Of a stretch of 64,000 nucleotides of DNA, positions 1 to 7,759 are shown in pieces. The notes under the pieces were generated by a model. That model did not search any database, was not told the DNA's origin, and was given only the letters and a program-made list of their open reading frames with translations. The DNA is from Chryseobacterium sp. Tr-659 (GTDB taxonomy: Bacteria; Bacteroidota; Bacteroidia; Flavobacteriales; Weeksellaceae), in contig NZ_VWWP01000011.1 of NCBI RefSeq assembly GCF_011752975.1, positions 61,415 through 125,414 of the forward strand, given 5' to 3'. A program made the position numbers and the translations under genes. Every line of letters starts with the position of its first letter. The first letter of the stretch is position 1.

Positions 1-1169
1 ACTTCTTCAATAATATTATTACAAATTGAAATATTTTTGAAAGAATCTTCATACTCTCTATTTGTAACCTTTGCAGAGGCATTGATAATTCCACTATCAT
101 TAGCAATGAGCTGGTGAATGTAATTATCTGTGATAACCGCATTCTTTTTAGTTCCATCAAATCGGATTGCACCCCATGTTGTATTTCTGAAAATATTATT
201 AGAAATAATGAAATTATTTACATTATCATAAAAATCTATTGCAAATAGCCTATGCTTTCCATCATTATTTCTTCCACAATACTCAAAAAGATTATTATTT
301 ACAATTACAGATCCTCTGTAACCACACTCAAAGCCGCTCAGTCCAGATGGCATTTTTGCAGGATTAGGAGGCAAAGGATTATTGTTTGCATCCTTTGGAA
401 CCTCGTTTTTAAATATATTATTTTCTATAACAAAATTAAGATCGTGAGACTGGCTTATCACAAGATGCTCCATTCTATACTTCTGATCCTGAGCCCCACT
501 CTCAAAATAATTATTTCTAACTTTTATTGTATCACCTTCCAGTCTACAATCATAAATATTTACTGCTCTTGTATAAAGATCATAAAAACTACAATTACAG
601 ATTTCAATATTACTTGAAAGTATTATAAATATCCCTCCATTATAATCATTTGGATAATCGCTTTCAGAGTAGATCGTCAAATCTCTTTTTTTCTGATCAA
701 AACGAATTCCGTCAATTATAAAGTTATTACATTCATTAAAGTTGAAAGAATATCCTAAAAAACGCTCCTTGCTGTTGGAAGTAATTACTGTATGTTGTTT
801 ATCACCTAAAAGTTTAAAGCAATTATAACCATGAAATAAAAGCTCTTTGTTTACAATATACTCTCTTGCATCAAATCTCACTGTTGCTCCTAAATAATCT
901 GCCATCTTCACCGCTGCTAAAATAATTTCCTCATCATTAGCATATCTTTTATTACATCTATACCATTCTATATTAATAGTATTTTCATGTAAAAGAGCTT
1001 TATAATATTCTCCGTTTTTTTGAATAAGCACCACGCCATCTTCTGGCAGGCCAGTTCCGGGGACCTTCTGATAATAAACCTGTTCTCCGGTATTTAAAAA
1101 AAATTCAGTGTGCCCATGATCACCAATATTACATGTTGAAGGAAATCTTTGACTGTTACAATTTGTCAT
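1..1169 (-). CDS. Parallel beta-helix (pectate-lyase-fold) protein, 3' end beyond window
   Basis: The reverse strand is open from an ATG at 1169 to the window edge, giving at least 389 residues with no stop. Residues about 78-105 (NDEEIILAAVKMADYLGATV and on to the REYIV strand) match the N-terminal block of the pectate-lyase-3 / GH28-like superfamily. The rest is a ladder of short turns rich in Asn-Asn-Ile/Phe (for example IISNNIFRN, VIVNNNLFEY), as in right-handed beta-helices. There is no signal peptide or lipobox. Such folds bind or cleave polysaccharides, and some form phage-type tail spikes; which applies is not decidable here. It lies downstream of paaD on the same strand but has its own promoter-like box. 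Fold call is fairly secure, function unknown. Confidence 0.75.
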   Translation of the reverse strand, partial: MTNCNSQRFPSTCNIGDHGHTEFFLNTGEQVYYQKVPGTGLPEDGVVLIQKNGEYYKALLHENTINIEWYRCNKRYANDEEIILAAVKMADYLGATVRFDAREYIVNKELLFHGYNCFKLLGDKQHTVITSNSKERFLGYSFNFNECNNFIIDGIRFDQKKRDLTIYSESDYPNDYNGGIFIILSSNIEICNCSFYDLYTRAVNIYDCRLEGDTIKVRNNYFESGAQDQKYRMEHLVISQSHDLNFVIENNIFKNEVPKDANNNPLPPNPAKMPSGLSGFECGYRGSVIVNNNLFEYCGRNNDGKHRLFAIDFYDNVNNFIISNNIFRNTTWGAIRFDGTKKNAVITDNYIHQLIANDSGIINASAKVTNREYEDSFKNISICNNIIEE

Positions 1170-1226
1170 AATAAATGTCTTTGTGTTAATTATTTTAAAT
1201 AAGATCATTAAAAAATGATACTGACA

Positions 1227-1234
1227 CAAAACTA
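1227..1234 (-). promoter_or_regulatory. Putative -7 box (TAGTTTTG) for the beta-helix gene
   Basis: On the minus strand this reads TAGTTTTG, an exact match to the Bacteroidota -7 consensus TAnnTTTG. It lies 57 bases before the ATG at 1169. A TTTG lies 14 bases upstream (1249-1252), which is short for a -33 element. The predicted leader contains a small hairpin (1204-1219), and another hairpin (1245-1261) overlaps the upstream element. Confidence 0.4.
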
Positions 1235-1314
1235 ATTGCTGCTAACGACAAAACCTGTCGTATCATTTTATCATTGACATCATAAAAACACATTTAAATA
1301 ACGCTTTGCTATTT

Positions 1315-1779
1315 TTAATGACATTTAAAATAATCAAAAGGCTCCAGACAATCTAAGCACTGATAAGATGCCTTACACAAAGTTGACCCGAATCTGCTGA
1401 TCTGTTTGGTATGTTCAGAACCGCATCTTGGACATTTTTTCGGTTTCCCGATATGATGTTCGTCTGCTCCTTTTTCAGGCGGTGTAATTCCGTAAACACG
1501 GAGCTTTTCTCTCGCTTCATCCGTTATCCAGTCTGTTGTCCAGATGGGAAACATTTTCGTCACTACCTTGGCTTCCCATCCGTTTTCTTTCATGATTTTC
1601 ATGATATCTTCTTCGATGGTAAACATTGCCGGGCATGCGGAATAGGTAGGAGTAATTGTCACTTCACAGGTACTTTCTCCCGTGATTTGTGCCCCTCTTA
1701 CAATTCCAAGCTCCACAATATTGATTACCGGAATTTCTGGATCGGGAACCATTTCTAATATTTCTAAAGGATTTTTCAA
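1315..1779 (-). CDS. paaD: Phenylacetyl-CoA epoxidase subunit PaaD
   Basis: A 154-residue protein with an N-terminal MIP18/DUF59 domain (about residues 5-80, starting with the VPDPEIPVINIVELGIV block) and a C-terminal zinc-ribbon-like tail with Cys116, Cys119, Cys135, Cys141, Cys144 and Cys153. The DUF59-plus-cysteine-tail form separates PaaD from SufT-type proteins. PaaD is known to be needed for assembly or maintenance of iron-sulfur/metal centres of the PaaABCE epoxidase. It is the last paa gene of the operon, 174 bases after paaC, a gap that carries a short repeat element. Identification is supported by both domain layout and context. Confidence 0.93.
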   Translation of the reverse strand: MKNPLEILEMVPDPEIPVINIVELGIVRGAQITGESTCEVTITPTYSACPAMFTIEEDIMKIMKENGWEAKVVTKMFPIWTTDWITDEAREKLRVYGITPPEKGADEHHIGKPKKCPRCGSEHTKQISRFGSTLCKASYQCLDCLEPFDYFKCH

Positions 1780-1884
1780 TCTTTCTTTATCTGTTTTTTA
1801 AAACGCTAAATGCGCTGAGATTTTTTTGAACGCTAAATGTTTTTTAAGTTCACTAAGGTGTATTACTTAACAACATCAAACAAA

Positions 1885-1946
1885 AACAATGTATCAATGA
1901 AGGTTTTTAAAATAGCTACACTGATTCATTAAGACATTGTTACATT
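1885..1946. repeat. Short inverted-repeat element between paaC and paaD
   Basis: Starts with AACAATGTATCAATG (1885-1899) and ends with ACATTGTTACATT (1934-1946); the outer 8 bases are perfect inverted repeats. The same 15-mer and the ATTGTTACATT end recur in the paaB-paaA gap (3090-3186), so both are copies of one dispersed intergenic element with different middles. Confidence 0.6.
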
Positions 1947-1953
1947 CAAAAAC

Positions 1954-2703
1954 TTACCATGTACATCCGGGATACGCTCTCTGCATATACTGAAGTTCAC
2001 AAAGGATAAATCCGAAATACTCTGTATGATACCCTGTTCTTGATTTGGGCTGCATGAAAGGATTTACAGGATATTCTAATCCGAAATCTGCAAAATCTTT
2101 TTTTGTGACAGCAAGAAATTCTTCATAAAGAGCATCTGCATTGGGAGCTATATTCAAAGCTACCAAATCATCTTCACCTTCTGTTTTTGCGAATAAACCT
2201 TTTGTGTATTCCCAGATATTTTCGATGGCCTTTACCAAACGTTCACGGCTCTCTTCTGTTCCCTGAGCAAAGATTTTCATCCAGGAAGAAGCATGGGTAT
2301 AGTGATATCTTACTTCTTTTAATGACTTTTGAGCAATTGCGGAAAGCTCTTCATTAGCTGAGTTTGATAATGCTTCATACATCAGTTTCTGATATACGGA
2401 CAGTACATATACTTTAAGAATAGTCTGAGCATAGTCTTCATTGGGAAGTTCCGTCCAGTGTGCATTTACATATTCATGTTCATACCTTAAGAATGCGATA
2501 TCATCTTCAGTTTTACCGTTATCTATAACTCTTGAAGCATACACATAAAAGTTATTTGCCTGACCCAGCTCGTCCAACGCAATGTTCGTCAATGCAATAT
2601 CCTCTTCCAAATAAGGACCTTCACCACACCAAGCAGACAAACGCTGCCCCATAATGAAACTGTCGTCTGCTAGTTTTAATAAATAATTATATAATGGGTT
2701 CAT
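1954..2703 (-). CDS. paaC: Phenylacetyl-CoA epoxidase subunit PaaC
   Basis: A 249-residue all-helical protein of the ferritin-like PaaA/PaaC family. It begins LYNYLLKLADDSFIMGQRLS and has the family segments GPYLEEDIALTNIALDELGQ and RYHYTHASSWM. PaaC is the structural, catalytically silent partner that pairs with PaaA in the multicomponent 1,2-phenylacetyl-CoA epoxidase; the cytoplasmic complex adds one oxygen atom to the ring of phenylacetyl-CoA. It sits 90 bases after paaB, separated by a repeat-rich gap. Length is normal for the family. Confidence 0.94.
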   Translation of the reverse strand: MNPLYNYLLKLADDSFIMGQRLSAWCGEGPYLEEDIALTNIALDELGQANNFYVYASRVIDNGKTEDDIAFLRYEHEYVNAHWTELPNEDYAQTILKVYVLSVYQKLMYEALSNSANEELSAIAQKSLKEVRYHYTHASSWMKIFAQGTEESRERLVKAIENIWEYTKGLFAKTEGEDDLVALNIAPNADALYEEFLAVTKKDFADFGLEYPVNPFMQPKSRTGYHTEYFGFILCELQYMQRAYPGCTW

Positions 2704-2710
2704 TGTTTAG

Positions 2711-2785
2711 TAGATTTCAGATTTCAGACACTAGATTTCAGATTGACAAAAAGTTTTTTATCTGAGATCTTATATCTTGAAGTCT
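2711..2785. repeat. Repeat-rich spacer between paaB and paaC
   Basis: The 13-mer TAGATTTCAGATT occurs twice (2711-2723 and 2732-2744), and a loosely inverted partner (ATCTGAGATCT) follows near 2760-2770. It differs in sequence from the elements in the neighbouring paa gaps. Confidence 0.5.
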
Positions 2786-2793
2786 TTTATTAT

Positions 2794-3081
2794 TTACATA
2801 TTTTTTACGTCGTTAGGAATCTCGTAGAAAGTTGGGTGACGGTATAATTTGTCATCAGCGGGATCAAAGAAAGCTTCTTTATCCACTCCTTCCGAAGTCA
2901 CAATATATTTACTTGGAACCACCCAAACAGAAGTTCCTTCTTTTCTTCTGGTATAAACGTCCCTTGCATTCTGCAGAGCCATTTCTGCTGTTGGTGCCTG
3001 TACAACTCCAACGTGTTTATGGGATAATCCCGGTTTAGTCTGAATAAACACTTCCCACATATCTAAATTTGTCATAGTCAA
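2794..3081 (-). CDS. paaB: Phenylacetyl-CoA epoxidase subunit PaaB
   Basis: A 95-residue protein, the usual size for PaaB. It has the family landmarks WEVFIQTKPGLSHKHVGVVQ, ENA-type segment MALQNARDVYTRR and the C-terminal block DKLYRHPTFYEIPNDVKNM. PaaB is a small subunit that holds the PaaAC heterodimers together in the epoxidase. ATG codons at 3081 and 3075 are both possible; either leaves the conserved region intact. Next gene downstream is paaC. Confidence 0.94.
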   Translation of the reverse strand: MTMTNLDMWEVFIQTKPGLSHKHVGVVQAPTAEMALQNARDVYTRRKEGTSVWVVPSKYIVTSEGVDKEAFFDPADDKLYRHPTFYEIPNDVKNM

Positions 3082-3089
3082 ATTAATTT

Positions 3090-3186
3090 AACAATGTATC
3101 AATGTACCAGTTTAACAATAAGATGCTTCAGCAAGCTTAGCACGACAATTGATTGCTACATTTTTACATTGGTATATTGTTACATT
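3090..3186. repeat. Short inverted-repeat element between paaA and paaB
   Basis: Second copy of the element at 1885-1946: the identical 15-mer AACAATGTATCAATG at 3090-3104 and the shared end ATTGTTACATT at 3176-3186, with a longer middle. The outer parts are roughly inverted, so the transcript could fold into a stem. Confidence 0.6.
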
Positions 3187-3187
3187 A

Positions 3188-4126
3188 TTATATTACTTCT
3201 TTTTGTTGTTTCTCTGCAAAAGCTGCCGCAGCTTCTTTTACCCATGAGTTTTCTCTTTGTGCTTTTCTCTTCGTTTCGATACGTTTCTTGTTGCAAGGTC
3301 CGTTTCCTTTTAAGATTTCCATGAATTCATCCCACGGAAGTTCCCCAAAATCATAATGTTGTCTTTCTTCATTCCATTTCAGATCTTTATCAGGAATAGT
3401 TAACCCTAAGAATTCGGCCTGAGCAACTGTAACATCGATAAATCTCTGACGAAGATTATCATTACTTTCTCTTTTTACTCTGTAATTCATAGAGATTTTA
3501 GAGTTTGGAGAGCTGTCATCATTAGGTCCAAACATCATCAGAGCCGGCCACCAGAAACGGTTTAATGAAGCCTGAGCCATTTCTTTCTGTTGTTTCGTTC
3601 CACGGCAAAGTGCCATTAAAATTTCATATCCCTGTCTTTGATGAAAAGATTCCTCTTTACAGATTTTCACCATCGCTCTGGAATAAGGGCCATATGAATT
3701 TCCCATCAGCATTACCTGATTCATAATTGCAGCACCATCTACCAGCCAGCCGATTGCTCCGATATCCGCCCAGCTTAATGTAGGATAGTTGAAAATACTT
3801 GAATATTTTGCTTTTCCTTCAAGCATATCATCATAAGTAGCATCTCTGTCTGCCCTGATACTTCCGTCTCCTAAAGTTTCAGTTGCAGAATAAAGATATA
3901 AACCATGCCCTGCTTCATCCTGAACTTTAGCTAAAAGTGCCATTTTTCTTCTCAATGAAGGAGCTCTGGAAATCCAGTTGGCTTCCGGCAGCATTCCTAC
4001 AATTTCAGAGTGTGCATGCTGTGAAATCTGACGAACCAATAACTTCCTGTAATCGTCAGGCATTACATCTTTTGGTTCTACTTTATTTTCTTCGTGAACG
4101 TATTGAACAAATTTTTCTAAGTCCAT
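3188..4126 (-). CDS. paaA: Phenylacetyl-CoA epoxidase catalytic subunit PaaA
   Basis: A 312-residue ferritin-like di-iron oxygenase subunit. Family signatures include IVGMLPEANWISRAPSLRRK, AKVQDEAGHGLYLYSATETL (a carboxylate-His iron-binding segment), and KEESFHQRQGYEIL. PaaA binds phenylacetyl-CoA and performs the ring 1,2-epoxidation, taking electrons from PaaE. It is followed by paaB after 106 bases and preceded by paaE after 113 bases; both gaps carry repeat elements. Length and motifs are complete, so the subunit should be active. Confidence 0.96.
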   Translation of the reverse strand: MDLEKFVQYVHEENKVEPKDVMPDDYRKLLVRQISQHAHSEIVGMLPEANWISRAPSLRRKMALLAKVQDEAGHGLYLYSATETLGDGSIRADRDATYDDMLEGKAKYSSIFNYPTLSWADIGAIGWLVDGAAIMNQVMLMGNSYGPYSRAMVKICKEESFHQRQGYEILMALCRGTKQQKEMAQASLNRFWWPALMMFGPNDDSSPNSKISMNYRVKRESNDNLRQRFIDVTVAQAEFLGLTIPDKDLKWNEERQHYDFGELPWDEFMEILKGNGPCNKKRIETKRKAQRENSWVKEAAAAFAEKQQKEVI

Positions 4127-4134
4127 AATCTTTT

Positions 4135-4236
4135 AATTTGAGAATTTGAGAATTAGTTAATTTGAAAATTATTTAGAGAAACTGAGAATAAGCTATTACC
4201 CATTTTCAAATTTCCAAATTAGCACATTTTCAAATT
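4135..4236. repeat. Inverted-repeat element between paaE and paaA
   Basis: AATTTGAAAAT at 4159-4169 is mirrored by ATTTTCAAATT at 4202-4212 and again at 4226-4236, with extra TTTGAGAA units at the left. The element fills almost the whole gap and is unrelated to the other paa gap elements. Confidence 0.55.
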
Positions 4237-4239
4237 GAA

Positions 4240-5325
4240 TTAAACATCATAATTAAGCATCACCACATTGGTTGTCGGGTGACATTGGCAGGTAAGAACG
4301 TAACCTCTGGCTACTTCGTCTTCGGTAAGCGCATAGTTTTTCTCCATGAAAACTTCTCCTTCTAAAACCTGAGCTTTACACGTACAGCAAACCCCTCCTT
4401 TACATGCAAAAGGAACCGGAAGCTGGTCTTTCAATGCTTTATCTAAGATACTTTCTTTTTTGGAATTAAGATGGAACGAATATTCATCATCATCAATAAT
4501 TACCGTTACCATACTTTCAATATTGGCAATTGCCTTGAATTCTTCACTCATTTCCTCCGTATTCTCTTCATCAGGAGCAGTGAAGTATTCAAATAAAACC
4601 TGGATAGCAGGTACTTTTTTATCTTTTTTCAGATAATCTGCAATCCCTTTGATCATTTCCGAAGGGCCACAAATGAAATATGTAGATTCTTTGACATCGA
4701 TCTCCGGATACTTTTCAAATAGCTGTTCTAGCTTCTCCGCAGAAATTCTTCCTTCAAAAACAGGATCTTCGTGCTTCTCACGGCTTACCAGGTAAATCAC
4801 CTTAAGTCTTCCATTGAAATGCTCAACCAATTTATCAATTTCAGCTTTTCTTAAAACATGATTCATACTTCTATTACTGTAAAACAGATAAGCATTACTG
4901 TGAGGTTCCTGATATAGGCTTTCTTTGATATTAGACAATACCGGAGTAATTCCGCTTCCCGCAGCTAATCCAACATATGTTTTTACATTGGTAGGGTGAT
5001 AAGAAGTATTGAAGCTTCCCATCGGTGGCATCACCTCCAGGAGCTCATCCATATGAAGGTGCTCGTTGAAATATCCTGAGACTCTTCCTCCTTCCAGCAA
5101 TTTTACCAATACTTCCAGCGTATTGCTTTTTTCACTGGGGGCATTACAGATAGAGTAAGAACGTCTTTCTTCATTTCCGTTGATGATCATTCGGAAATTC
5201 AGATACTGCCCTTGTTTGAACCTGAACTTATCTTTCAGTTCTTCAGGAATTTCCACCGCTACATTTACTGCTTCGGATGTGTCTTTCTGAACCTTAACCG
5301 TTTTAAGTTTATAAAATGAATTCAT
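4240..5325 (-). CDS. paaE: Phenylacetyl-CoA epoxidase reductase PaaE
   Basis: A 361-residue electron-transfer protein. Residues about 1-100 form the flavin-binding domain (motif RRSYSICNAP), about 105-235 the NAD(P)-binding domain (GLAAGSGITPVLS, FICGPSEMI), and about 270-361 a plant-type ferredoxin domain with Cys308, Cys313, Cys316 and Cys346 as 2Fe-2S ligands. PaaE passes electrons from NADPH to the di-iron centre of PaaA. Its ATG overlaps the paaK stop by one base (TAATG), so the two are translationally coupled. Confidence 0.95.
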   Translation of the reverse strand: MNSFYKLKTVKVQKDTSEAVNVAVEIPEELKDKFRFKQGQYLNFRMIINGNEERRSYSICNAPSEKSNTLEVLVKLLEGGRVSGYFNEHLHMDELLEVMPPMGSFNTSYHPTNVKTYVGLAAGSGITPVLSNIKESLYQEPHSNAYLFYSNRSMNHVLRKAEIDKLVEHFNGRLKVIYLVSREKHEDPVFEGRISAEKLEQLFEKYPEIDVKESTYFICGPSEMIKGIADYLKKDKKVPAIQVLFEYFTAPDEENTEEMSEEFKAIANIESMVTVIIDDDEYSFHLNSKKESILDKALKDQLPVPFACKGGVCCTCKAQVLEGEVFMEKNYALTEDEVARGYVLTCQCHPTTNVVMLNYDV

Positions 5326-6641
5326 TATTTTTTTAGTATTCTATTAATTTTTCCACCTTCGCACTTCGGCAAGCTGTCCTGGGCATGAACTTTTACTTTT
5401 GTAGTGATTCCTACCCGTTTTTTTATTTCGTTTTCTATATTTTTTCCGAAGTTCCCGACAAAATTAAAATAATCATCGGTATCTGCTTCTATTTTTTGTG
5501 TCTTTAGCAATTCATCATCAATTTCTACATCAATATCCAAAGCAATACACATATGTTCCTTTTCAATGGGTGTTAAATAATAATTGGGAACCACTCCTTT
5601 TACATGTGAGAAAGCATCTTCAATCTGGCTCGGATAGACATTTACTCCTCTTACGATAAGCATATCATCTGCTCGTCCCACAATAGGCTTCATTTTCACC
5701 ATTGTTCTTTTTGAATTTTCATCATAGTAAAGGCTTGTGATATCATTTGTCCAATAACGTAAAAGCGGCATTGCCTTTTTAGTTAAGGTAGTAATCACCA
5801 ATACCCCTTCCTCTCCGAAAGGAACCGGCTGCTTGGTCACCGGATCTAAAATTTCGGGATAAAAATGATCTTCCCAGATATAAGAGCCCCCTTTTTCTTC
5901 GAAATCCTCCATTGAAACTCCCGGCCCTATAATTTCACTCAATCCATAAATATTAGTCGCATGTACTCCCAGCCTTTCTTCAATGTGACCTCTGATAATT
6001 TCTGTCCAGGGTTCTGAGCCTAACACAGCATATTTAAGACTGATCTCCTCCGCGGAAATTCCTCTGTTGGCAAACTCATCTGCAATCGTTAAAGCATATG
6101 AAGGAGAACAGCAGATTACTTCAGGTTTAAAATCCACAATAAGATCCACTTGTCTTGCCGTCATTCCTCCGGAAATCGGAAGAACACTCATTCCCAGTTT
6201 TTCTGCTCCGTAGTGAAGTCCTAATCCTCCAGTGAAAATCCCATAACCATATGCATTATGTAATTGCATTCCCGGTCTGGCTCCCGCAGCGTTTAATGAT
6301 CTTGCTACTACTTCACTGAAAAGCTCCACATCCTCTTTCGTATAGCCCACCACTGTTGGTTTGCCCGTAGTTCCGCTGGAACAATGAATTCTCTGAAGTT
6401 CACTTTTTGGAACTGTAAATAATCCGAACGGGTAATGGTCTCTTAAATCCTGCTTGTAAGTAATCGGAAGTTTCGTAATATCTTCAATAGACCTTATATC
6501 CTGTGGAGATATCTGTAATTCATCAAATTTCTTTTTATAAAATTCCGACTTCTCCCCCAAATAGCAGATCAAACTGATCAACCGGTCGGATTGAAGCTGT
6601 CTCAACTGATCCAGCTTCAGATATTCAACTGAAAAATCCAT
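5325..6641 (-). CDS. paaK: Phenylacetate-CoA ligase
   Basis: An ANL-family adenylate-forming ligase that makes phenylacetyl-CoA from phenylacetate, CoA and ATP, the entry step of the pathway. It shows the AMP-binding loop HCSSGTTGKPTVVGYT, the segment YGLSEIIGPG, and the C-terminal block RADDMLIVRGVNVYPSQIE. I chose the ATG at 6641 (product MDFSVEYLKLDQL, 438 residues). An in-frame ATG at 6656 would start only about 5 bases after the predicted transcription start and lies inside the operator palindrome. First gene of the paaKEABCD operon. Confidence 0.93.
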   Translation of the reverse strand: MDFSVEYLKLDQLRQLQSDRLISLICYLGEKSEFYKKKFDELQISPQDIRSIEDITKLPITYKQDLRDHYPFGLFTVPKSELQRIHCSSGTTGKPTVVGYTKEDVELFSEVVARSLNAAGARPGMQLHNAYGYGIFTGGLGLHYGAEKLGMSVLPISGGMTARQVDLIVDFKPEVICCSPSYALTIADEFANRGISAEEISLKYAVLGSEPWTEIIRGHIEERLGVHATNIYGLSEIIGPGVSMEDFEEKGGSYIWEDHFYPEILDPVTKQPVPFGEEGVLVITTLTKKAMPLLRYWTNDITSLYYDENSKRTMVKMKPIVGRADDMLIVRGVNVYPSQIEDAFSHVKGVVPNYYLTPIEKEHMCIALDIDVEIDDELLKTQKIEADTDDYFNFVGNFGKNIENEIKKRVGITTKVKVHAQDSLPKCEGGKINRILKK

Positions 6642-6649
6642 AAAACTAA

Positions 6650-6697
6650 CTAACATTTGTTAGGTGTAAATTTAAAAAGATTTTGGCATCTGACAAA
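6650..6697 (-). promoter_or_regulatory. paa operon promoter with overlapping palindromic operator
   Basis: On the minus strand a TTTG (6694-6697) is followed after exactly 19 bases by TAAATTTA (6667-6674), one mismatch from the Bacteroidota -7 consensus TAnnTTTG. The predicted start near 6661 falls in the perfect palindrome CTAACA-TT-TGTTAG (6650-6663). A dyad over the start site is typical of a TetR-family operator, and a TetR gene lies nearby at 7760-8335. The binding pair is inferred. Confidence 0.6.
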
Positions 6698-6784
6698 ATT
6701 TTTATGACTTTTATCATATTTTGAATGATTCTAAATAAGAAACTGCCAGTTGATTAATCTTTAATTTCTATAACACACAATAGT

Positions 6785-6868
6785 TGTCATTCAGAGCGGA
6801 ACGAATAGGAATGTGGAATCTATATGATTTTATTTGAAAGTAGTAATTGAGACTCCTACGGAGTGACA
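6785..6868. repeat. Small dispersed element with TGTCA...TGACA ends
   Basis: The left end TGTCATTCAGAGCGGAACGA and the right end GAGACTCCTACGGAGTGACA are imperfect inverted repeats. The right end read in reverse (TGTCACTCCGTAGGAGTCT) closely matches the left end of the repeats near 63792, so this is a diverged relative of that family. It has no coding capacity. Confidence 0.5.
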
Positions 6869-6901
6869 AAATTCCTCATAACTTATTAAAGAGTATGATA
6901 A

Positions 6902-7113
6902 ACCATAGAAACACAGAATAAAATTATAAGTGATTTAGAGAAAACGGGTTCAACTTTACCTGTTAGAGAAATGGGAAACTTTCTTACAAAAAAACAGAAA
7001 ATACGGGCGGACATGAAACTGATCGTAATATGTTAAAAGTACCTATTGATAATTATACAACACACGATCAAATTAATTCAGATAATAATTATTTATTATC
7101 GCTGAAAATGTAG
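6902..7113 (+). pseudogene. Possible frameshifted gene remnant
   Basis: One frame is open from 6902 to a stop at 7034-7036 and a second from 6994 to a stop at 7111-7113. They would join into one reading of about 70 residues if a single base were lost or gained at the run of seven A at 6988-6994. The joined product (with REMGNFLTKK then KTENTGGHETDRNMLKVP) looks protein-like but I do not recognise it. It lacks a clear start. It could also be chance coding. Confidence 0.25.
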
Positions 7114-7128
7114 AGCACTATGATGAAC

Positions 7129-7575
7129 TTACTTTACCCACATAGCAACCAATTGTCCTAAAACACCTGCTTTTTTTGCAATACCAAGTGTGTTTGGAAA
7201 ATCTTTATAATGCACAATGCCTGCTTCGTTAAATTCAATAATAGCAATAGAGGATTGGATTTCAAAAAGCTCATTCGTTTGAATAGATTTTCCCTTTGTA
7301 AAATACTCAACCGTTGCCTTGTTACCATCCATGCCATGATAAATTTTGGTGTATACCTCATCAATATCAATAAGCTTGGTAAGTGGATTTTGTTTAACGC
7401 CTTCAAAATGCTCTTTGATTTTAGTTAAGCCTTCAAGCACAGTTCCTCCATTAACGGTAAATGGAATTTCAAAAACCGCGTCTTCATTGAAATATTCTAC
7501 AAAACTGTCGTAGTCTCGGCTTTGCAATGCTTTTGAAAGAGCGAAAATTATATTGCTTATTTTTTCAGTTGTCAT
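7129..7575 (-). CDS. SnoaL/NTF2-like domain protein
   Basis: A 148-residue protein of the NTF2-like superfamily: an N-terminal helix pair (LSKALQSRDYDSFVEYFNEDAVFEIP), a GGTVLEGLTKIKEHFEG segment and beta-rich C-terminal half ending in YKDFPNTLGIAKKAG. These cone-shaped folds act as small isomerases, hydrolases or ligand binders, and substrate cannot be predicted here. It has no signal peptide. It lies 184 bases downstream of the TetR gene on the same strand, so co-transcription is possible. A TGTTC...GAACA dyad (7600-7621) lies just upstream. Confidence 0.75.
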   Translation of the reverse strand: MTTEKISNIIFALSKALQSRDYDSFVEYFNEDAVFEIPFTVNGGTVLEGLTKIKEHFEGVKQNPLTKLIDIDEVYTKIYHGMDGNKATVEYFTKGKSIQTNELFEIQSSIAIIEFNEAGIVHYKDFPNTLGIAKKAGVLGQLVAMWVK

Positions 7576-7759
7576 TTGAAATAGTTTTGAGAATTTATTT
7601 GTTCACACATTATTACGAACATGGCTCAATTATAATGATAATGAAATTTACAAATAAATTTTGAACAATTAGAGGAATCACCTCAAAAATGTAAATAGCA
7701 CAACGTTAGCCCAATAATCATTACCAGCTATTCTAAAAAATATGTTTTTAAATTTATTA

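Noticed and set aside
252..617. Plus-strand open frame of 121 codons
   Set aside because: It is antisense to the beta-helix gene, which is open across the whole edge region and shows family motifs.
1411..1758. Plus-strand open frame inside paaD
   Set aside because: Antisense to a clearly identified gene, with no domain pattern or promoter.
1315..1779. PaaD could be read as a SufT-type DUF59 protein
   Set aside because: The cysteine-rich C-terminal tail and paa operon position fit PaaD.
7158..7406. Minus-strand open frame of 82 codons overlapping the NTF2-like gene in another frame
   Set aside because: The NTF2-like frame has recognisable fold features; this one has none.
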